Shown here: one piece after another, positions 1 through 4,828 of the stretch
Numbering within the stretch: the first letter of the stretch is position 1
How the letters are laid out: the number at the start of each line of letters is the position of its first letter
Position numbers and translations under genes: made by a program
Notes under the pieces: generated by a model
Seen by the model: only the letters and a program-made list of their open reading frames with translations
Databases searched by the model: none
What the model was told of the DNA's origin: nothing
NCBI GenBank assembly: GCA_023441125.1
Contig: JAEZQV010000247.1
Coordinates: forward strand, 1-5,624
Direction of reading: 5' to 3'
DNA from: Bacillota bacterium
GTDB taxonomy: Bacteria; Bacillota_C; Negativicutes; Sporomusales; Sporomusaceae
Length of the DNA stretch: 5,624 nt

Positions 1-1332
1 ATAGGGAAATTCGCGGTGAGAATCTCCGGCTCGCAGATCGAAAATGATGCCCTGTTCAAAAGCAATGGTTTGACGTTTGAACCGTACGGCACGCGCAAAA
101 ATATCAATACCGTCATTGATTACCGTCTGTCGGCGACGGAAACTCTTAGCTTGTCAAAGGGTTATACCGAGGAAGCAACATATGAGTATGTGAAACCGGG
201 GACTGTCCTAACAAAATCCCGGGATTATGTTGAGCGGGACGAACAATCGCTGGCCTACAGCAAGAAAACGGCCGACCAGGAACTGTTCCTGCGGTATTAC
301 CGGTCGGTAATGGACAAAAGTCTTGATCAGTACGATGCTTCGAGTCAGGCCCTTACGAATTGGGTGAGAGCCAAACGGACAATCGATATGTATGAAGGCC
401 GCTTAACCCAAACCTTAAATCCGCAGCACCGGCTGACCTTTGGGGCTGAATACCGGCCGGAAACCTTTCGGGGGACGGCCGTTGACACGAAGGAAGGCTA
501 TTTTACCGTTGTCCGTCCCGACGGACAGGTTGTGAAAGGCTCAACCGCCCATCTCAATTATTCGGCGGCTTATTTGCAGGACGAATGGAATATCAGCGAC
601 AAATTACTGGCGGTAACGGCGGTACGATATGATGACAGCAACAAGTTTGAGAGCAATGTTAGCCCTAAACTGGGGCTTACCTATAAAATGAACCAGGACA
701 CCCGCCTGAAATTTAATGTTGCCCAGGGTTTTCGCAGTCCGACACCCAATCAGCTCTATCAGAAGGCAGCAAGCCAACAGGGCAATCCGAACTTGAAATC
801 TGAGACTTCCAACTCCTATGATATCTCAATCGAAAAAGACTGGCACAAAAAATCCGGCAAACTGACCTTCTTTAACAATGACGTTACCGACATGATTGAC
901 CTGGTTACCACCGTCGGGACCAACAGGCAGTATCAAAATATCAGCAAAGCCTCCATTCAGGGGGTAGAGGCGGAACTTACCTATGCCTTGTCCGACCGGC
1001 TAGCCTGGACAAACAGTTATACTTATCTGGATGCCGTCAATGATATTACCAAGCAGCGGCTGCAAAACCGGGCCCGGCAGATGCTGGTGTCGGGGCTGTC
1101 TTACCATGATCTGCAAGGGTTTACCGCCAGCCTGCAGGCCCAGGCCTTCGACAAATACCTGGTCTCGCCGGGCGGAGACAAAACCTACGCTGTCTGGAAT
1201 GTAGCCATGTCGCAGAAGCTGTCCGACCATCACAAGCTGCAGCTTGGCATTGATAATATTTTCAACAAGAAAGATGAGGATGTGCCGTTGATTGGCACCT
1301 ATATCCACGGCAATATTCAATATTCCTTCTAA
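1..1332 (+). CDS. TonB-dependent outer-membrane receptor, C-terminal part (5' end outside window)
   Basis: This is the beta-barrel half of a TonB-dependent receptor, which takes up scarce ligands such as ferric siderophores, haem or cobalamin across the outer membrane using TonB-ExbB-ExbD energy. The frame is open from base 1, so the GTG at 16 is not a real start; 443 codons are visible and the signal peptide, TonB box and plug lie upstream. Family marks are the stretch AQGFRSPTPNQLYQ at visible residues about 241-254, the following GNPNLKSETSNSYDISIEK, and the closing LGIDNIFNKKDED (about 415 onward) leading to a terminal Phe (IQYSF), the usual C-terminal signal for BamA insertion. Strands of alternating polar and hydrophobic residues fill the rest. 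It resembles the CirA/FepA/BtuB class (PF00593) in general pattern. The ligand cannot be told from this part. No frameshift is seen. It ends convergently with the LysR gene. Confidence 0.93.
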   Translation: MGKFAVRISGSQIENDALFKSNGLTFEPYGTRKNINTVIDYRLSATETLSLSKGYTEEATYEYVKPGTVLTKSRDYVERDEQSLAYSKKTADQELFLRYYRSVMDKSLDQYDASSQALTNWVRAKRTIDMYEGRLTQTLNPQHRLTFGAEYRPETFRGTAVDTKEGYFTVVRPDGQVVKGSTAHLNYSAAYLQDEWNISDKLLAVTAVRYDDSNKFESNVSPKLGLTYKMNQDTRLKFNVAQGFRSPTPNQLYQKAASQQGNPNLKSETSNSYDISIEKDWHKKSGKLTFFNNDVTDMIDLVTTVGTNRQYQNISKASIQGVEAELTYALSDRLAWTNSYTYLDAVNDITKQRLQNRARQMLVSGLSYHDLQGFTASLQAQAFDKYLVSPGGDKTYAVWNVAMSQKLSDHHKLQLGIDNIFNKKDEDVPLIGTYIHGNIQYSF

Positions 1333-1364
1333 CCCCGCCAGCGAAAAATGGGGGCGTTTGTTTT
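1333..1364 (+). terminator. possible imperfect intrinsic terminator of the TonB receptor gene
   Basis: Directly after the TAA stop, CCCCGCCA (1333-1340) can pair with TGGGGGCG (1349-1356) at six of eight positions around an A-rich loop. The T-rich run TTTGTTTT (1357-1364) follows at once. The stem has two mismatches, so termination here is plausible but not certain. Confidence 0.4.
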
Positions 1365-1365
1365 G

Positions 1366-1406
1366 AAGCTCAAAGACCTGCGAATTTTTTGCAGGTCTTT
1401 GGGCTT
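1366..1406. terminator. long hairpin between convergent genes, possible terminator
   Basis: CAAAGACCTGC (1371-1381) and GCAGGTCTTTG (1391-1401) form an 11-bp perfect stem. It extends outward by five more pairs (1366-1370 with 1402-1406, one of them G-T) to 16 bp. The loop 1382-1390 holds a run of six T. There is no T run after the 3' arm on either strand, so it is not a textbook intrinsic terminator. Its place between the stops of two converging genes suggests it ends or shields both transcripts. Confidence 0.5.
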
Positions 1407-1438
1407 ATAGGGCAACTGAGAACTAGGTATCAGGTTAG

Positions 1439-2344
1439 TTACAAAGGCGAAGTCAGCGGCAAGCATTGCCGGTACAGCAGCTCAAGATAGCCGTCCAAAA
1501 TGGCAAGGCTTTTACTCACTGTTGTTTTGGGGTACTTATGGGTAAGCTTATAACAAATTCTGGCCGGCGGCGGATCGGCAAGCTGCTGAATGGTGCAATG
1601 ACCGGATTGGACAAAGGCTGTAGCTACTGATTTAGGCGTAATGCTCCACTGCTTGCTGTCTTCCAGGAGAGAAAATATCAGACTGGCCGTATCCACCCGG
1701 ACACGGGAAGGACTAAAGGGGTCCCACCAGCGGTCATGCCAAATCTGATAAGACGGACTCCAATTCATATATATTTCGTGTTCAGACTTCAGTTCGGTCG
1801 GATGGACCTGCCCCAATCCGCAGTTTTCCGGTGTAGCCCGCCGGATCAATACCATCTCATCGGTGAAAAAAGGAGCAGCCAATATATTGGGGACCGTTCT
1901 TGCCAGCTTGACAAAGGCAACATCGATCTCCCGGCGCTCCAGGGTATCATACAGTTCTAGGGAATGCTGGGTGCAAAACTGCAGCCGCAGCTTGGGCCGG
2001 TGCTGACACAGGGCCCGGTAAAGCGGCGGCAGAACATAGGTATTCAGGCTGTTCGAGCCGCCCACCGCCAGGCTTACTTGTACTCCGCTGGCCTGTAAGA
2101 TTTCGGTTTCCCGCTTTAGTGCATTCCAGCGTTCGGCAATATTGACAAAACTCTCGCCAAACGGGGTGAGCGTAATGGTTTGCACACCTTTACCGCGTTC
2201 AACCAGAACAGCTCCCATTTCCTGCTCCAGGGTTTTTAGCCGGTAGCTAATGGTAGCCTGCGTCAGGTGTAATAACTCGGCAGCTCTTTTAAGATTATGT
2301 GTCTGCACAATCGCTAGAAAGGCTTCAATTCCCAGGAAGTTCAC
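1439..2344 (-). CDS. LysR-family transcriptional regulator, divergent to MFS transporter
   Basis: This 301-residue protein has the usual LysR length and layout. The N-terminal winged helix-turn-helix (about residues 1-60) contains NLKRAAELLHLTQATISYRL, where LysR proteins carry the recognition helix, followed by the linker helix (about 62-88). The effector-binding domain starts near VSLAVGGSNSLNTYVLPPLY (about 90-109) and runs to about 292. The start is GTG at 2344-2342, chosen because AGGAGG sits eight bases upstream and because the MNFLGIEAFLAIVQ opening matches where LysR proteins normally begin. The effector domain has an unusual Trp-rich patch (about residues 194-208, with W195, W202, W206 and W207), perhaps part of an aromatic ligand pocket (inference). 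It is transcribed away from the MFS gene across a 139-base shared control region, the classic LysR arrangement, so it probably controls that transporter and itself. The co-inducer is unknown. Confidence 0.93.
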   Translation of the reverse strand: MNFLGIEAFLAIVQTHNLKRAAELLHLTQATISYRLKTLEQEMGAVLVERGKGVQTITLTPFGESFVNIAERWNALKRETEILQASGVQVSLAVGGSNSLNTYVLPPLYRALCQHRPKLRLQFCTQHSLELYDTLERREIDVAFVKLARTVPNILAAPFFTDEMVLIRRATPENCGLGQVHPTELKSEHEIYMNWSPSYQIWHDRWWDPFSPSRVRVDTASLIFSLLEDSKQWSITPKSVATAFVQSGHCTIQQLADPPPARICYKLTHKYPKTTVSKSLAILDGYLELLYRQCLPLTSPL

Positions 2345-2352
2345 AGCTGTTT

Positions 2353-2358
2353 CCTCCT
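2353..2358 (-). promoter_or_regulatory. ribosome binding site of the LysR gene (supports GTG start)
   Basis: On the minus strand this reads AGGAGG, a full anti-Shine-Dalgarno match, eight bases before the GTG at 2344-2342. It decides the non-ATG start. Confidence 0.85.
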
Positions 2359-2359
2359 A

Positions 2360-2380
2360 AATATAGAATTCTTTAATATT
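2360..2380. promoter_or_regulatory. LysR-type T-N11-A box (candidate autoregulatory site)
   Basis: AATAT (2360-2364), eleven bases, then ATATT (2376-2380) gives a dyad of the T-N11-A form known for LysR-family sites. It covers the predicted transcript start of the LysR gene and part of its -10 element, a place that would suit self-repression. The arms are only five AT pairs in AT-rich DNA, so the call is tentative. Confidence 0.35.
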
Positions 2381-2406
2381 ATGCAACTAATTAATTTGAT
2401 TTACAA
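2378..2406 (-). promoter_or_regulatory. predicted sigma-A promoter of the LysR gene
   Basis: On the minus strand a -35 TTGTAA (2406-2401) and a -10 CATAAT (2383-2378) are separated by exactly 17 bases. Matches to the consensus are 4/6 and 5/6. The predicted transcript start is near 2371, giving a leader of about 27 bases that holds the ribosome binding site. Confidence 0.6.
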
Positions 2407-2420
2407 AATAAACTTCTATA

Positions 2421-2448
2421 TTTAAAATTAACACAGAGCGAGTATAAA
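2421..2448 (+). promoter_or_regulatory. predicted promoter of the MFS transporter gene, weak -35
   Basis: A TATAAA -10 element (2443-2448) is preceded 16 bases upstream by TTTAAA (2421-2426), which matches the -35 consensus at only 4/6. The weak -35 overlaps the right arm of the inverted repeat, as expected for a promoter that needs a LysR activator. The transcript would start near 2455. Confidence 0.5.
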
Positions 2449-2469
2449 AACAACTTGTACCTATACCTC

Positions 2470-2476
2470 AGGAGGG
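2470..2476 (+). promoter_or_regulatory. ribosome binding site of the MFS gene (supports TTG start)
   Basis: AGGAGGG lies seven bases before TTG at 2484. There is no upstream ATG with a comparable site, so this decides the TTG start. Confidence 0.85.
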
Positions 2477-2483
2477 ACCACTA

Positions 2484-3701
2484 TTGAACAATCCGACAGC
2501 GCCAACCCGAAAACCTGTTATTGTCATCGCATTACTTACCGCGGCTTGCTTGCTCGGCGACTCTATGTTATATGTCGTGTTACCGGTTCACTGGCAGGAG
2601 GTAGGCCTGGCCTCCTTATGGGAAGTGGGCATTCTGCTCTCTGTCAACCGGCTGGTAAGGTTACCCTTAAACCCGCTGGTCGGCTGGCTATATGGCAAAA
2701 TGAGCAGCCGGACCGGCGTCCTGTTTGCCGGCCTGCTGGCTACGGCCACGACTTTGTCGTACGCGGTATGTAAAGGGTTTATTCTCTGGCTGATATTGCG
2801 TTGCGTCTGGGGAGTTGCCTGGACCTTTTTGCGCCTGGGCGCGTATTTTACTATCCTTGAAGTGGCCGGCGACAGCAACCGTGGCTATTATATGGGAATG
2901 TACAACGGCTTGTACCGCCTGGGCAGCCTCGGCGGCATGCTTATCGGCGGCTATTTGGCCGACCGTTTTGGCATTAATACCACAGCAATCTTTTTTGGAG
3001 CCGTAACGTTCCTGGCAATTCCGTTTACCTTCCGGCTAATCCCGGCTGCCGCTCCGCCGGTGCGGGCGGAAAACCAGCCTGTGGAGCTGGCAGCGCTGGC
3101 CAACGCCAGTGTTTGGTGGACCTTAGTTACCGGCCTGGCTATTGCCTTGATTTATCAAGGCGCATTTACGGCAACCTTAAGTTATTTAATCCAAACCCAT
3201 AATTCGTCTACCATCCGGGTTGGCGCCGCCGTTGTCGGCGCCGCCTCGCTGGCCGGAGTATTGCAAGCCTTGCGCTGGGGCTGGGAACCGTGGCTGGCGC
3301 CATGGGTCGGCAGAATGTCCGACGGCACGCTGGGGCGCCGCGGTATTTTAATCAGTACGTTTGCTGCCGCCGCTGTATTTTTCCTGCTGGTGCCGCTGCA
3401 ACTGCCGCTGGGCCTGTGGTTAGTGCTCATTTTGGCTATTTTGTTAACAGCAACCATCTTAACAACGGTTATCGACGCCATTGCCTGTGATGTCGCCGCC
3501 TGCTTCTCGCAAAAGACTTTTATGACGGCGTATTCCTTGGCCATTGATATTGGTGCGGCAGTGGGCCCGCTGCTGAGCTTCGCACTGAACGACAGCGCGG
3601 GGCCGTATGCCGTATACGGGGTAATTGCCGGTATGCTCTTTATACTTGCTATAAAGTGGCTGCTTTGGCCAATCAGCCTATACGGTAAGGAACGGCAGTA
3701 A
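2484..3701 (+). CDS. major facilitator superfamily transporter, 12 TM, probable efflux pump
   Basis: The 405-residue product reads as an inner-membrane MFS carrier of normal length. Hydrophobic segments can be drawn at about 12-34, 44-66, 78-95, 100-125, 137-160, 166-188, 211-235, 247-265, 288-304, 308-332, 345-367 and 373-397, giving twelve helices with a polar central loop at about 189-208. Motif-A-like loops are NPLVGWLYGKMSSR (63-76) between TM2 and TM3 and, in the second half, APWVGRMSDGTLGRR (272-286) between TM8 and TM9. TM5 carries the Gly-rich LYRLGSLGGMLIGGYLADR (143-161), like the antiporter motif C and its following loop. A charged residue in TM1 (D26) may take part in coupling. 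This pattern favours a proton-driven drug or metabolite exporter, but the substrate is not known. The start is TTG at 2484 with a strong ribosome binding site. It is divergent from, and probably controlled by, the LysR gene. Confidence 0.9.
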   Translation: MNNPTAPTRKPVIVIALLTAACLLGDSMLYVVLPVHWQEVGLASLWEVGILLSVNRLVRLPLNPLVGWLYGKMSSRTGVLFAGLLATATTLSYAVCKGFILWLILRCVWGVAWTFLRLGAYFTILEVAGDSNRGYYMGMYNGLYRLGSLGGMLIGGYLADRFGINTTAIFFGAVTFLAIPFTFRLIPAAAPPVRAENQPVELAALANASVWWTLVTGLAIALIYQGAFTATLSYLIQTHNSSTIRVGAAVVGAASLAGVLQALRWGWEPWLAPWVGRMSDGTLGRRGILISTFAAAAVFFLLVPLQLPLGLWLVLILAILLTATILTTVIDAIACDVAACFSQKTFMTAYSLAIDIGAAVGPLLSFALNDSAGPYAVYGVIAGMLFILAIKWLLWPISLYGKERQ

Positions 3702-3709
3702 ATACTGCC
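3694..3709. repeat. perfect palindromic hairpin over the MFS stop codon
   Basis: GGCAGTA (3694-3700) and TACTGCC (3703-3709) are exact reverse complements around two bases, and the TAA stop (3699-3701) sits in the hairpin top. No T run follows, so it is not a standard terminator. It may protect or end the 3' end of the message. Confidence 0.4.
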
Positions 3710-3771
3710 AAAATTAAAAGTATCCTTACAAGCGCGGACAGCGTGGCGAGAGAATAATATTCATATAACAG

Positions 3772-3800
3772 TTGCATAGCCGCACGTAATGTGTAATAAT
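3772..3800 (+). promoter_or_regulatory. predicted promoter of the amino-acid binding protein gene
   Basis: A -35 TTGCAT (3772-3777) is followed 17 bases later by AATAAT (3795-3800), preceded by TG at 3792-3793 as in an extended -10. Overlapping TAATAA and TAATAT hexamers give alternative -10 registers. The transcript would start near 3807. The short leader of about 37 bases leaves no room for a riboswitch or T-box. The rest of the spacer 3702-3771 shows nothing recognisable. Confidence 0.5.
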
Positions 3801-3843
3801 ATTTACAACGTTATCATTTTAACTAACTAAAGGAGGCGCGTAT

Positions 3844-4632
3844 ATGCTGAAGAAAGTAAGAGTGTATGGTGTAGTAGCGGTTTTTTTACTGTCATTAGCG
3901 CTGCTTGCCGGCTGTGGTCAACAAAAGCAGGCGGCACCCGCTGATTCCGGTAAAAAAATTGTTAAGATTGGCTCGGAAACCACTTTTCCGCCTTTTGAAT
4001 TTCAGGATGAAAAAACTCAGGAGTATGTTGGCTTTGACATTGATCTGGCTAAGGCGGTATTTACCAAAGCCGGCTATGAGCCGCAGATTGTCAGTACGCA
4101 GTTTGACGGACTGATCCCGGCGGTAAATGCCGGCACCATTGATGCTATAGTTTCCGGTATGCAAATAACTGAAGAGCGTTCGAAGAATGTTCTGTTTTCT
4201 AAACCGTATTATGAATCAGGCCAGAATATATTAGTACGGGCCGATAATACCACGATAAAAAACTGGGATGACCTGCAGGGTAAAAAGATTGGTGTGCAAA
4301 TTGGCACAACCGGTGCTGCTGAAGCGAAAAAAGTGCCCAATGCCAGTATTCGCGAGTTTAACAATACTTCGGAAGCCAATTTGGAGTTGAAGGCCGGCGG
4401 CGTGGATGCCGTGGTTAACAGCGTGCCGGTAAATGCGTACTACTTGAAGAATGGCGGCGGGGCAAAAGACGCTAAAATGGTAGGTGATATCCATCGGGCC
4501 TTATACTGCGGCATTGCCGTGAAAAAAGACAATACAGAAATGATGGCTAAAATTAACCAGGCACTTGATGAAATTAAGCAAAATGGCGAGTATGATAAAA
4601 TCTATGAGAAGTGGTTTGGAAAAAAACTATAA
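3844..4632 (+). CDS. polar amino-acid ABC transporter substrate-binding lipoprotein
   Basis: This 262-residue protein belongs to the family 3 solute-binding proteins (PF00497), which hand amino acids to an inner-membrane ABC importer. A lipoprotein signal is clear: MLKKVRVYG, a hydrophobic core, then the lipobox LAGC with the lipidated Cys at 24. The mature part carries the family marks IGSETTFPPFEFQ (about 42-54), YVGFDIDLAKAV (61-72), FDGLIPAVNAGTIDAIVSGMQITEER (from 87), FSKPYY (118-123), IGVQIGTTGAAE (149-160) and ELKAGGVDAVVNS (from 181). R112 in ITEER and D188 in GGVDAV sit where family members grip the ligand carboxylate and amino groups. The ligand is not resolvable; glutamine, histidine, arginine or another polar amino acid are possible. 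AAGGAGG ends seven bases before ATG 3844. No permease or ATPase gene adjoins: a terminator follows at once, so it appears monocistronic. Confidence 0.93.
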   Translation: MLKKVRVYGVVAVFLLSLALLAGCGQQKQAAPADSGKKIVKIGSETTFPPFEFQDEKTQEYVGFDIDLAKAVFTKAGYEPQIVSTQFDGLIPAVNAGTIDAIVSGMQITEERSKNVLFSKPYYESGQNILVRADNTTIKNWDDLQGKKIGVQIGTTGAAEAKKVPNASIREFNNTSEANLELKAGGVDAVVNSVPVNAYYLKNGGGAKDAKMVGDIHRALYCGIAVKKDNTEMMAKINQALDEIKQNGEYDKIYEKWFGKKL

Positions 4633-4638
4633 AGCACA

Positions 4639-4667
4639 AAGGGGTTGCCGTGCAGGCAACCTTTTCT
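4639..4667 (+). terminator. intrinsic terminator of the binding protein gene
   Basis: GGTTGCC (4643-4649) pairs perfectly with GGCAACC (4655-4661) around a five-base loop. Four further pairs (4639-4642 with 4662-4665, two of them G-T) extend the stem into the run TTTTCT. It lies seven bases after the TAA stop, a classic Rho-independent terminator. Confidence 0.85.
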
Positions 4668-4679
4668 GTATCCAGCCAA

Positions 4680-4707
4680 GATACAGCAGGGACGGTTCTG
4701 TTGTATC
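4680..4707. repeat. REP-like imperfect palindrome
   Basis: GATACAGCAG (4680-4689) and CTGTTGTATC (4698-4707) pair over ten positions with a single G-T wobble, around the loop GGACGGTT. The core GGGACGGTTCTGTTGT resembles, from memory, a hairpin repeat with GGGACGGTTCT that is dispersed in several Firmicute genomes; this needs a genome search. The 3' arm contains the -35 element of the next promoter. Confidence 0.45.
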
Positions 4708-4729
4708 CTTAATTAGCAATTGGTATAAT
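4701..4729 (+). promoter_or_regulatory. strong predicted promoter of the GAF-PAS sensor gene
   Basis: TTGTAT (4701-4706) is followed after exactly 17 bases by a perfect TATAAT (4724-4729). The three bases before it, TGG, supply an extended -10. The transcript would start near 4736, leaving a leader of roughly 90 bases before the GTG start. Confidence 0.7.
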
Positions 4730-4731
4730 AT

Positions 4732-4748
4732 AGAAAATGATTATTTCT
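4732..4748. promoter_or_regulatory. weak Fur/PerR-like dyad at the transcript start
   Basis: The core AATGATTAT (4736-4744) within AGAAA-N7-TTTCT (4732-4748) resembles half of the AT-rich dyads bound by Fur-family repressors (PerR form ATAAT-N-ATTAT). It directly overlaps the predicted transcript start. About nine of fourteen positions fit the PerR consensus, which in AT-rich DNA is weak evidence. Confidence 0.22.
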
Positions 4749-4815
4749 TAAACAGGAAATGCTGCGCAGAGAAGAGTAGATTATATTGTCTTGATAAAGT
4801 AAAAATGGCTGAAAA

Positions 4816-4821
4816 AGAAGG
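4816..4821 (+). promoter_or_regulatory. ribosome binding site supporting GTG start at 4829
   Basis: AGAAGG, continued by GG, ends seven bases before GTG 4829. The in-frame ATG at 4805 has no purine-rich match upstream, so the GTG is preferred. Confidence 0.55.
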
Positions 4822-4828
4822 GGTTACG

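Larger units (their letters stand above)
2358..2424. promoter_or_regulatory. 11-bp perfect inverted repeat flanking the LysR promoter, candidate operator pair
   Basis: TAAATATAGAA (2358-2368) is repeated as its exact reverse complement TTCTATATTTA (2414-2424), with 45 bases between. The left arm lies just downstream of the predicted LysR transcript start. The right arm lies upstream of the LysR -35 and overlaps the weak -35 of the MFS promoter. The positions suit binding by the LysR protein at two sites with a DNA bend between. The region is very AT-rich, so chance contributes, but 11 of 11 is hard to dismiss. Confidence 0.45.

Noticed and set aside
16..18. GTG as the start of the TonB receptor gene
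   Set aside because: The same frame is open from base 1, no ribosome binding site precedes it, and the protein there is mid-barrel with no signal peptide or plug. The gene simply enters from the left.
1000..1320. 106-residue minus-strand open frame
   Set aside because: It lies wholly inside the TonB receptor gene, has no family features and no ribosome binding site that I can see.
1736..1960. 74-residue plus-strand open frame inside the LysR gene
   Set aside because: It is the antisense of a well-supported LysR effector domain, and its product has no recognisable pattern.
3182..3544. 120-residue minus-strand open frame inside the MFS gene
   Set aside because: It is a shadow of the transmembrane coding sequence on the other strand, with no independent signals.
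3702..3843. Riboswitch or T-box leader before the amino-acid binding protein
   Set aside because: The predicted transcript start leaves only about 37 leader bases, and I see no T-box motif or nested hairpins.
3895..4494. Overlapping short frames on both strands inside the binding protein gene
   Set aside because: They lie within a clear family 3 solute-binding gene and show no ribosome binding sites or known motifs.
4762..4769. CTGCGCAG palindrome in the sensor gene leader
   Set aside because: Eight bases is too short to claim as an operator on its own; mentioned only as context.
4805..4807. ATG as the start of the GAF-PAS gene
   Set aside because: It is in frame but has no Shine-Dalgarno match upstream, whereas GTG 4829 has AGAAGG at a seven-base spacing. 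It is kept as an alternative.
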